Shown here piece by piece: positions 1-5,882 of a DNA stretch of 8,418 nucleotides. The stretch's first letter is position 1, and the number at the start of each line of letters is the position of its first letter. The stretch comes from an uncultured Rhodopirellula sp. GTDB lineage: Bacteria > Planctomycetota > Planctomycetia > Pirellulales > Pirellulaceae. The position numbers were made by a program, and so were the translations under genes. The notes under the pieces were generated by a model. It saw only the letters and a program-made list of their open reading frames with translations. It was not told the origin of the DNA and did not search any database. The stretch covers positions 1 through 8,418 of the forward strand of contig CAJXTM010000110.1 of the NCBI GenBank assembly GCA_913061385.1. The letters are read 5' to 3'.

Positions 1-23
1 TCGGAGATGTGTATAAGAGACAG
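1..23. other. Nextera/Tn5 adapter remnant (left end)
   Basis: Bases 5-23 are exactly the 19-bp Tn5 mosaic end AGATGTGTATAAGAGACAG. The preceding TCGG matches the 3' part of the Nextera read-2 adapter. This is library-construction sequence, not genome. It adds six spurious residues (MCIRDR) to the front of the reading frame that enters the DUF1501 gene, so the apparent ATG at 7 is not a real start. Confidence 0.97.
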
Positions 24-24
24 G

Positions 25-1026
25 CATATCTCTGAACTGCTGCCTCACACGGCTAAGCGAATGCACATGCTGTCGATTGTGCGAAGCATCAACTCCAAGA
101 TCGGTGATCACAACCAGGGCATGCTGTTCATGGAGAAAGGGCGACGAGCTGGCGAGTATCCTTACGTGGGGTCGGTTGCGTCACGGTATCTGGCACCGGC
201 CAATGGGGAGTTGCCGGGTTACATTCACATCAGTAAACGCGGCATCAATGATTCGACGGCTGCGTTTTTGGGAGCACGGCATGCTCAATTGAAACTCGAC
301 GGTAATAAACCGCCAGCCAATCTGGCTGTTCCGTCGTCGATAGACGCAACAGCAGATGAGGTGCGCGAGCAGATGCGGCTTCGATTCAACCGCCGTTTTT
401 CCAAGCAGCGATCCCCCGCACTCACCGATGTTTACAACAGTTCCTACGAACAAGCTGCCAAATTGATGAAGCGAAAGGCAATGTTTGAGGGGAAACCACA
501 GGAGAAGGATCTCGATCGCTACGGTCGGCACGATTTTGGGCAGCATTGCCTGCTCGCTCGGAACCTGCTCGAAAATGGGGCAACCTGTGTCAAGGTGACA
601 CATCATGGTTACGATACTCACGCTGAGAATTTCAATTTTCATCTCGAACAGCTTGGTGAATTCGACCTGACGTTTTCGACTCTGCTGGATGACCTTCACG
701 ATCGTGGCATGCTGGACAGCACTCTGGTGATGGTCTATTCCGAAATGGGACGCACCCCTAAGATCAATTCAAAGTATGGTCGTGACCATTGGGGAACTGC
801 CTGGTCGATGGCGTTGGGTGGGTGTGGCATTCAACCGGGCGGCATTGTGGGAAAGACCAACGCGGACGGGACGAAAGTCGCTGAGCGTGAGGTTGATGCA
901 GGCCACTTGTTCCATACGTATCTATCGGCGGTTGGTATTGATACCTACGAAGACCATGACTTGTCGGGCCGCTCGATCCCGATCGGCGACCCAGCTGCCG
1001 AGCCGATTGAGGAGTTGTTGTCATGA
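25..1026 (+). CDS. DUF1501 family protein, C-terminal part (5' end missing)
   Basis: This is the C-terminal 333 residues or so of a DUF1501 protein, a family related to alkaline phosphatases and sulfatases and abundant in Planctomycetota. Full members are usually about 430-480 residues with an N-terminal Tat signal, so roughly the first quarter is lost beyond the contig end. Counting from the artefactual ATG at 7, the visible family motifs are GYDTH (201-205), SEMGRTP (245-251) and GRDHW (258-262). These are the conserved Asp/His/Glu positions expected to bind metal. The motif RSINSKIGDHNQGM near 26-39 matches the family's conserved RS...H...G segment. The reading frame is open through the adapter, so no start can be chosen. 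The stop overlaps the start of the WD40 gene (ATGA), indicating one operon. The family assignment is firm; substrate and reaction are unknown. In this phylum such genes often follow a DUF1549/DUF1553 cytochrome-type gene, which would lie outside the window. Confidence 0.93.
   Translation, partial: HISELLPHTAKRMHMLSIVRSINSKIGDHNQGMLFMEKGRRAGEYPYVGSVASRYLAPANGELPGYIHISKRGINDSTAAFLGARHAQLKLDGNKPPANLAVPSSIDATADEVREQMRLRFNRRFSKQRSPALTDVYNSSYEQAAKLMKRKAMFEGKPQEKDLDRYGRHDFGQHCLLARNLLENGATCVKVTHHGYDTHAENFNFHLEQLGEFDLTFSTLLDDLHDRGMLDSTLVMVYSEMGRTPKINSKYGRDHWGTAWSMALGGCGIQPGGIVGKTNADGTKVAEREVDAGHLFHTYLSAVGIDTYEDHDLSGRSIPIGDPAAEPIEELLS
1009..1014 (+). promoter_or_regulatory. Shine-Dalgarno for the WD40 gene, inside the DUF1501 gene
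   Basis: GAGGAG lies 8 nt before the ATG at 1023, within the last codons of the DUF1501 gene. Together with the ATGA stop/start overlap it supports translationally coupled expression and fixes the WD40 start. Confidence 0.75.
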
Positions 1027-2072
1027 ATTCCGGTGTTGTTATCGATCCTACCCAAACTCATGAAACCTCTGAGCTGAAGCATCAGAATCCGCTGACGACG
1101 TTGCGTGTGGATCCGACAGGTCGCTACGTCGCTGCGGGCGCACAGGATCTGGACGTCCAGCTTTGGAACTTGGAGGACGGGAATCATTTTTCCTTGGCGG
1201 GGCACAAGAGTTGGGTGAGGTCGATCGACTTCTCGGCAGACGGAAAGCTGATGTATACCGCTTGTTGGGGCGGTACGATCAAGGTCTGGGATCTTTCACA
1301 TGAGATACCGGGAATGAAACGGAGTTTTCAGGCTCATCAGGGCGCGGCACGCTGGGTACGCCTCAGCCCTGACGGTAAACACATCGCTACCGGTGGAAAT
1401 GATTTGTTGGTCAAGCTTTGGAATGCTGAGAGTGGTGAATTAGAGCAACAGTTTTCTGGACACGATCGGCATGTTTACGGCGTTGATTTTCATCCTGACG
1501 GTCAGCATCTGGTGTCCCAGGATTTGATGGGCAATGTTGTGGTGTGGGATCTCAAGACGAACCAGAAACAGCGAACGATCGATGCCAGCGTGATGACGGG
1601 TTACGACAAAAAGTTCGCCGCGGACATGGGCGGGGCCAGAGACATGCAATTCAATTCGGATGGCGCTCTTTGGGCCAGCGCGGGAATCACCAAGGTTGTC
1701 AATTCGTTCGCGGGAATCCAAGATCCGATCATTGTCGTATTCGACTGGACAACCGGAGAGACAAAACGGCAGCTGCGAGCCGTGGATAAATTCAAGGGAG
1801 TGGCATGGGGCGTGCGATTCCATCCAGAGGGATTTACGATTGGTGCGGGTGCTGAAAAAAGTGGCAAAGGGGAAATCTGGTTTTATAACGACGAGCAAGA
1901 CGCAGCGTTTCATACAGTTTCAACGAAAAGCTCCGCCCGAGCAGTCGATCTTGTTGGCAATGACCGTTTGGCTGTGGCGCACGCGGATGGCGCGGTTCGC
2001 CTGTATAAGATGACCGCGAAAGACAGCCAGCCGGATGAGGGGAACACCACGGCTGAATCCGCTCAGGGCTAG
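1023..2072 (+). CDS. WD40 repeat protein (seven-bladed beta-propeller)
   Basis: A complete 349-residue protein made almost wholly of WD40 repeats, likely a protein-interaction scaffold. Seven blades can be read at roughly residues 20-50, 55-91, 98-137, 141-178, 182-245, 250-292 and 296-330. Blade-end signatures are LWN (47-49), VWD (88-90), LWN (132-134), VWD (174-176), FDW (240-242), WFY (286-288) and RLY (326-328). Two canonical GH dipeptides are at 60-61 and 146-147. Blade 5 is longer than the others, with an insert around 186-205. There is no signal peptide or membrane segment, so a cytoplasmic location is expected although the upstream DUF1501 partner is normally exported. The start is set by GAGGAG and the 4-nt ATGA overlap with the DUF1501 stop. 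The polar tail from 331 on is probably disordered. WD40 genes are a recurrent neighbour of DUF1501 genes in Planctomycetota; what this one binds is unknown. Confidence 0.93.
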   Translation: MNSGVVIDPTQTHETSELKHQNPLTTLRVDPTGRYVAAGAQDLDVQLWNLEDGNHFSLAGHKSWVRSIDFSADGKLMYTACWGGTIKVWDLSHEIPGMKRSFQAHQGAARWVRLSPDGKHIATGGNDLLVKLWNAESGELEQQFSGHDRHVYGVDFHPDGQHLVSQDLMGNVVVWDLKTNQKQRTIDASVMTGYDKKFAADMGGARDMQFNSDGALWASAGITKVVNSFAGIQDPIIVVFDWTTGETKRQLRAVDKFKGVAWGVRFHPEGFTIGAGAEKSGKGEIWFYNDEQDAAFHTVSTKSSARAVDLVGNDRLAVAHADGAVRLYKMTAKDSQPDEGNTTAESAQG

Positions 2073-2204
2073 ATTCTGATTGAGGTTTGAGCCTGCTCGG
2101 AAGGTGGGAATCATATACCGGTGCCGACTGAATTGAGCGAGTCTCGGCGATCTTGACCCGCTCGTTCTTCATAAGAATCCGATACGAGACTATCGAGAAA
2201 AACG

Positions 2205-2236
2205 CACCTTTTCTGGGGGCGAGGTGAGACTTTTTT
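2205..2236 (+). terminator. Possible weak Rho-independent terminator after the WD40 gene
   Basis: A 5-bp perfect stem, CACCT/AGGTG, encloses a 12-nt loop and is followed four bases later by a run of six T. The stem is short and the loop long, so termination efficiency would be low. It lies about 130 nt after the WD40 stop, before the next gene on the same strand. Confidence 0.25.
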
Positions 2237-2359
2237 AGAAGTTCGCTTTTGTTGCAAAAAGTATCTGGGCAAAGGAACACGCCAGCTCGCAACGGAAGTA
2301 GCCGATGGATGGTGTCCCTGCCGTGATGGGCAGATTTCTCGCTTCGTTCTCTCCTCTTT

Positions 2360-2363
2360 GGAG
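2360..2363 (+). promoter_or_regulatory. Shine-Dalgarno GGAG that decides the start of the secreted protein
   Basis: GGAG sits 7 nt before ATG 2371. It selects this start over the in-frame ATGs at 2305 and 2326, and only the 2371 start gives a normal signal peptide at the N-terminus. Confidence 0.6.
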
Positions 2364-2370
2364 TCCCCCT

Positions 2371-3321
2371 ATGTTTGTGCGATCCGCGTTATTGTTTCTT
2401 TGTTTGTCGGGTTCTGCCGTGTCGCTGCGAGCGCAGTCGATGCCTGAACATGTCAAAAACGCTTTGGACAAGCTTGTGGGGACGTGGGAAATCACGACGA
2501 CGATCGATGACCGCAAAGTGACGGAGCGCGTCAAGCTGGAATGGGTGAACGACGAAAGCGTACTCGTGTACCAGGGCAAAGGTGAGAATTTTCGTAGCGG
2601 AGCAAAAGTGAGATTTTCGGGAGTCCTTGGCTGGGATCCAGTCAAAAAAATAGTCGAGGAATCAGGTTTTGATACCAGTGGTGGCACATTCAAAGCAGAC
2701 CACAAAATCACAGACAAGAAGTGGATTGGACAGATGACTGGCACTGGCATGGTTGATGGTGCAGCCAAGGTTGAAAAGTCGACACGCGAATTCTTATTTG
2801 AGGGTAAGGATCGCTGGATAATCGTTTGTACTGATCGAGTGCTGGACGGCGTTAATCAATCTGAACGGAAGCATGATTTCCGCCGAGTCGATGAAAAAAG
2901 TGATTCTTCTCAAGCTGGAGGGTGTCCTTGGGAGTGGATGCTGGGAGACTGGGAGGTTGAGCGGAGTGATGGAACGAGCGCGAAAGTGAATTGGCGGCTG
3001 CCCGACGGCGCGGTTGATTATGTGCTGGGAACGTGGCATGAATCAGATGGGACCGTGTTACACGAGATCGTAGGTTGGGAAGCAGACAGGCGGCACTTGG
3101 TTGCTCATGCCTATGGCACCAACGGTGCGTATTTCGCCGTCCGATTTCAAGATGTTCAGAAGCATCGCATGACAGGGTTTTTGCGGGCAAGAAACGCAAA
3201 GCGGGAATCGCAAGTCGGGGTGCTTGAACTGGTTCGGGTTGAAGTGGGAAAAGCAACATCCAGGCTCACTGCTTCGGACGGCACCGTTGTGACGGAAGTT
3301 TTGAAAAATGTTGGAAAGTAA
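2371..3321 (+). CDS. Secreted hypothetical protein with two tandem related domains
   Basis: A 316-residue protein that I cannot assign to a named family with certainty. From the ATG at 2371 it begins with a typical Sec signal peptide: basic R4, hydrophobic core at 6-19, and a likely signal peptidase I cut after LRA (19-21). No lipobox is visible. The mature part is an internal duplication. Domain 1 (about 33-173) opens with LVGTWEI and domain 2 (about 187-313) with MLGDWEV. Later matching blocks are LEW (56-58) and VNW (206-208), GVLGWDPVKK (84-93) and EIVGWEADRR (232-241), and GFDTSGGTF and AYGTNGAYF. Such short W/G-rich beta-strand patterns resemble lipocalin-like or DUF1579-like small beta-barrels, but this is inference. 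No catalytic motif is evident. It is preceded by about 300 nt of spacer and followed by decayed DNA, so it appears to be a single-gene unit. Position 2305 is an alternative start but would bury the signal peptide. Confidence 0.8.
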   Translation: MFVRSALLFLCLSGSAVSLRAQSMPEHVKNALDKLVGTWEITTTIDDRKVTERVKLEWVNDESVLVYQGKGENFRSGAKVRFSGVLGWDPVKKIVEESGFDTSGGTFKADHKITDKKWIGQMTGTGMVDGAAKVEKSTREFLFEGKDRWIIVCTDRVLDGVNQSERKHDFRRVDEKSDSSQAGGCPWEWMLGDWEVERSDGTSAKVNWRLPDGAVDYVLGTWHESDGTVLHEIVGWEADRRHLVAHAYGTNGAYFAVRFQDVQKHRMTGFLRARNAKRESQVGVLELVRVEVGKATSRLTASDGTVVTEVLKNVGK

Positions 3322-3715
3322 GTATTCCCACGATTGCAATCAACTTGCAGGGAAATGTTGGGTTTCGATCGAAGCCTGTCTCTCTCCAAGTTGGGGAGCA
3401 GGTTGGGAAAGTGTCAGTTCGAATCAACGGACCGGAAAACTGCTTGCCCTCCGGAGTTGTGGGCGGTGCAGGTAAAGGTTTGTTGATGTCGGGGTGTGCG
3501 TTTGAACGCCACTTCTGGGGCGCTTTTGGATTGGGCAATCAAAGCTAGGCGTGAATTCCTTTTACAGTGTTGGCGGGCAAGAGTTTACATGCCTGCTGGG
3601 TTACGATCTCGTCACGCCTGACGTAACGCTGTCGTTTCGATCTTAATTGAGTTTAACTATCTCGCAGGTTGCGCAACTGAGATCGGTAAGTTCACTTCGC
3701 TGCATTTCCCGTTGA
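3322..3715. other. Non-coding or decayed spacer before the acyl-CoA synthetase remnant
   Basis: About 390 bases without a supportable gene. An open frame runs from 3345 to 3548 with only a TTG start, no clear Shine-Dalgarno and no recognisable domain. A 31-codon GTG frame (3551-3646) is equally unsupported. A perfect 10-bp palindrome, GTTGCGCAAC, is at 3668-3677, shortly before the pseudogene; it could be a regulator site or chance. No terminator with a T-tract was seen after the 3321 stop. Confidence 0.45.
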
Positions 3716-4731
3716 GAAATTGCCCTTCTTATTCTTCATAAGCTGCTTGCCCCTTCGTTGGCAAACGATCCAGACCGTGTTGTTCTTGAGTCTCTTGGCA
3801 AGAAATGGTCTGCGAAGAAACTGGATGACCACGCGAAGCGACTTGCCAATGGTTACCCGTGTTGCACGCAGGTGGCTGCGTTTCGTTGATCGAACAGTGC
3901 GACGTGGACAAGTATGTGTCTGCCTTGCAGCAAACGCCCAGGAAGAAATTTCTGGCGTTGCTTTCTGGGGCGTTATCAAAACTTCTGGAGCATGAAAAAA
4001 TCGGCGAGTGCGACTTCTCTGCTCTGCGTATCTGTTTAGCGGGGGGGATCGTGTGCCCAGTAATTTGCACGAGTCGTTTCAGCAGATCACAGGTGTTCCG
4101 TTAACAGAATAATGCGGCTCATTCGAAGTGGGTGCGTATGCATTGAATCCGCCTTTTGGACGCAAGAAGCCCAGATCGATGGGTTTGCCGATGTACAGTG
4201 CACAAGTTTGTATTGTGACACCTGACGGGGACGATGCGCAGGCGGGGCAGATTGGTGAAATCGTTGTCAGTAGTCTGTTGATGATGGAGGGCTATTGGAA
4301 CGATACTGCGTTGATTCGAAAAACGTTACATAACGGCTGGGGTGCGCACCGGCGATCTGGGGCGATTTGATGAGGATGGTCACCTTTGGTTCATGGGGCG
4401 AAAGAAAGATATCATCGTCTGCGCTGGCAGTAATGTATCTCCCATGGAGGTGGAGTCGATTTTGCTCACTCATCCATCGGTTGGAGAGGCCTGTGTGTAC
4501 GGTGTGACTGAGATCGACGGGATTGAACAGGTGCTTGCCTGTGTCACTGCACAATCGAATACTGAACAAGCCACGGAAGAAGAGTTGAAGGAATTCGCGA
4601 GAGAGCACTTGGCCGAGTACATGGTGCCATGCCGCATCCCGTACATCGACGAAGTGCCGCGAAAAGGTGCCGGAAAGGTCGACCGAGAACGGTTGCGGTT
4701 GAGAGAAGAAACAGGGATGGCAGACCTGTAG
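3716..4731 (+). pseudogene. Decayed AMP-forming acyl-CoA synthetase / ligase
   Basis: Remains of an adenylate-forming fatty-acid or acyl-CoA ligase, readable only by changing frame. Segment 1 (3716-3856) gives the N-terminal start of the domain (LLAPSLANDPDRVVLESLG, then LDDHAKRLANGY). Segment 2 (3853-4047, next frame) resumes at LPVLHAGGCVSLIEQ and runs to LRICLAGG. Segment 3 (4050-4340) gives FQQITGVPLTE, a TAA stop (4110-4112), then GLPMYSAQVCIVTPDG to EGYWND and NGW. Segment 4 (4342-4728) gives RTGDLG, GRKKDIIVCAGSNVSP and the C-terminal motif GAGKVDRERL with its lysine. The pieces total about 338 residues against roughly 500-550 for the family. About 170 residues between segments 1 and 2 are gone, including the P-loop region (usually TSGTTGxPKG). 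Defects: the internal deletion at about 3852-3856, a -1 shift at the G7 run 4041-4047, a nonsense codon at the YGxTE motif, and a +1 shift at the G4 run 4339-4342. There is no valid start; an in-frame TGA lies at 3713. It cannot make an active enzyme. Confidence 0.88.
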
Positions 4732-4944
4732 CCCAACCTATCTCGCCTTACCCGGCCACGCATGTCCCACGCTAGGCAAATACCAAGCAACGAAGCGCCC
4801 ATCTCTTTTCTGTTTATCTCATTCGTGAGAAACAAAGATCATGGTTTTCAATGTCGTTGAGAAAAGCATGGCTGTTAGAGACCCGCAGATCACCGAACTC
4901 AGGTGTTTTCATAGGTAGAACCGAAGGAGCAACTAAGGATCACC
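4732..4944. other. Spacer downstream of the pseudogene
   Basis: No gene seen. There is a small hairpin at 4817-4830 (TCTCA, TTCG loop, TGAGA) without a following T-tract, so it is not called a terminator. Together with the short ORF region that follows, this makes about 310 nt between the pseudogene and the next long open frame. Confidence 0.4.
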
Positions 4945-5028
4945 ATGGCGATCACAGCCATTCATCATTACCAGCCTCAGAAACGTAAATATTCGGTGGA
5001 ACGGGGATCCGTCGTCACGTCTCGCTGA
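4945..5028 (+). CDS. Candidate small ORF, 27 codons
   Basis: A short open frame beginning MAITAIHHYQPQKRK and ending TSR, rich in basic residues. AAGGA at 4935-4939 lies 5 nt before the ATG, a good Shine-Dalgarno arrangement. The stop (5026-5028) is followed 11 nt later by a terminator-like hairpin with six T. The combination of ribosome site, ORF and terminator is what makes it worth listing; the length alone gives no statistical support. I recognise no family. It could equally be chance sequence or the end of a lost gene. Confidence 0.22.
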   Translation: MAITAIHHYQPQKRKYSVERGSVVTSR

Positions 5029-5039
5029 CGCTCAATGAG

Positions 5040-5060
5040 CGCCGAATGGCGGGCTTTTTT
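5040..5060 (+). terminator. Terminator-like hairpin with T6 tract
   Basis: Stem CGCC (5040-5043) and GGCG (5048-5051) with a GAAT loop, followed by GGC and then six T at 5055-5060. The stem is only 4 bp but GC-only and compact. It would close transcription from the short ORF or from the pseudogene region. It overlaps the ATG at 5046 of the following open frame, which argues against translation starting there. Confidence 0.35.
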
Positions 5061-5678
5061 AAACGCGGATCATGGAAACCGTGCGTAAGGTGGACCCATC
5101 AACAGTGTTTTCCAGAGTGGCAGAAAGACAAAACATGGCGAGGCGTTGAGCGATGTTTAGGCCCTTTGAGTCCTCCGGCGGAATGGATTTCAGTCGGTCG
5201 TGTTCCCGTGGTTCAATATCTGGATGGTGTGCTGCGAGCGTATTATGCGGCGGCTGTCCTTGATCAGTTGTTTGCGGGAACGAATGCAGTGAACATTCAA
5301 TCACTTTTGTCGGATAGGAGAAAGAGAATTGGTTGCGTCGTTTTGGATGTGGCTATGTTGGGAGTCATGGCAGCAACCTGCCTGTTGCTGTGTTGGACGT
5401 TCGCGGAGTTTGAACCGCTTCGCCGCGAGGTACGATCAAATATGGATTTGTCGCATGGCATCGTGTTACCCATGCTTGAGACCCTAGGTGTTGGCCTAGG
5501 GTATATTGCGTTCCGGGGTAGCTCTCTTTTGTTGGCGGTGTGTTCCATCTTTGGGCGATCGCTGCGAAGCATCATTGGCTGGTTTTGTGTTGCCACGCTT
5601 CTGTTCGATGTTCGATGTTCCGATGTTTCTATTCGCTCAGGGCGGGTTTTTCGGTCTCTGTATTTGGGCTACGCGTGA
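5046..5678 (+). CDS. Hypothetical membrane protein ORF, possibly frameshifted at its 3' end
   Basis: An open frame of 210 codons with no family I can name. It is hydrophobic in the second half: one strong membrane segment at about 95-119 (IGCVVLDVAMLGVMAATCLL), a weaker one at 138-156, and another at about 159-187 ending CVATLLF. RRKR (91-94) before the first segment would favour a cytoplasmic N-terminal side. The ATG at 5046 lies inside a terminator-like stem and has no Shine-Dalgarno, so the true start, if the gene is real, may be further in (for example the GTG codons near residues 54-62). Near the 3' end the 7-bp unit GTTCGAT is directly repeated at 5603-5609 and 5610-5616. Removing one copy continues the frame as DVPMFLFAQGGFFGLCIWA to a TAG at 5698-5700, giving a further membrane-like segment in place of the polar tail now read. 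It may therefore be a recently broken gene. A perfect 8-bp inverted repeat lies within it at 5481-5502. Confidence 0.4.
   Translation: MAGFFKRGSWKPCVRWTHQQCFPEWQKDKTWRGVERCLGPLSPPAEWISVGRVPVVQYLDGVLRAYYAAAVLDQLFAGTNAVNIQSLLSDRRKRIGCVVLDVAMLGVMAATCLLLCWTFAEFEPLRREVRSNMDLSHGIVLPMLETLGVGLGYIAFRGSSLLLAVCSIFGRSLRSIIGWFCVATLLFDVRCSDVSIRSGRVFRSLYLGYA
5481..5502. repeat. Perfect inverted repeat (8-bp arms, 6-nt loop)
   Basis: Arms ACCCTAGG (5481-5488) and CCTAGGGT (5495-5502) flank TGTTGG. The arms are perfectly complementary and contain the palindrome CCTAGG. It lies inside the hypothetical membrane ORF and has no T-tract on either side, so it is not a terminator. Confidence 0.6.
5603..5616. repeat. 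Tandem 7-bp duplication (GTTCGAT x2)
   Basis: Two exact adjacent copies of GTTCGAT are followed by the near-copy GTTCCGAT at 5617-5624. Seven is not a multiple of three, so gain of one copy shifts the reading frame of the surrounding ORF. This fits replication slippage. Confidence 0.6.
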
Positions 5679-5882
5679 GTGCAATACAGCGGTTCGCTAG
5701 ATTTGTTGTTTGACTGTCGTCTGATGAAGTGACAGTTGTAATATGCTATGCACCGTCGGATCTCACGGTGTGGAGTAAAGACTCAACCATGTTCGATGAT
5801 TCAGCGGTGAAAGAGTTACTCTGACGCACCTCGCATGCGCTATTGGCATGGCTCAGAATGCGAACGGCCTGATTTCGAGTAT
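5679..5882. other. Spacer between convergent units
   Basis: About 200 nt separating the plus-strand membrane ORF from the minus-strand DUF1552 gene. It contains a hairpin at 5751-5770 (CACCGT, 8-nt loop, ACGGTG) with a perfect 6-bp stem but no T-tract in either direction. It might serve as a bidirectional transcription or RNA-stability element between convergent genes, but support is weak. Nothing else was seen. Confidence 0.35.

Larger units (their letters stand above)
2073..2370. other. Intergenic spacer between the WD40 gene and the secreted-protein gene
   Basis: There is no convincing coding region here. The only structure seen is a possible weak terminator: arms CACCT (2205-2209) and AGGTG (2222-2226), followed by six T at 2231-2236. 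A promoter for the gene at 2371 presumably lies here, but I could not identify convincing -35/-10 boxes. Confidence 0.5.

Noticed and set aside
1440..1913. 157-codon minus-strand open frame
   Set aside because: It is entirely antisense to the WD40 gene and its sequence shows no domain.
3345..3548. 67-codon open frame between the secreted protein and the synthetase remnant
   Set aside because: It has a TTG start, no clear ribosome site, low-complexity Gly/Val composition and no recognised family. It was kept only as a note in the spacer entry.
3551..3646. 31-codon GTG frame (VNSFYSVGGQEF...)
   Set aside because: It has no Shine-Dalgarno and no family match that I can recognise. It could be a fragment of a lost gene, but there is nothing to support it.
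4041..4342. Programmed frameshifting that would rescue the synthetase
   Set aside because: An in-frame stop at 4110-4112, loss of the P-loop region and the absence of any valid start would remain even if both G-run shifts were bypassed.
4342..4731. Stand-alone 129-residue AMP-binding C-terminal domain protein
   Set aside because: The GTG 'start' falls exactly where the synthetase frame shifts, and the preceding frame supplies the expected upstream motif (NGW before RTGDLG). It is a fragment of the pseudogene, not a separate gene.
5751..5770. Rho-independent terminator between the convergent genes
   Set aside because: The 6-bp stem is perfect, but neither strand has a T-tract after it. It is recorded only as a hairpin in the spacer.
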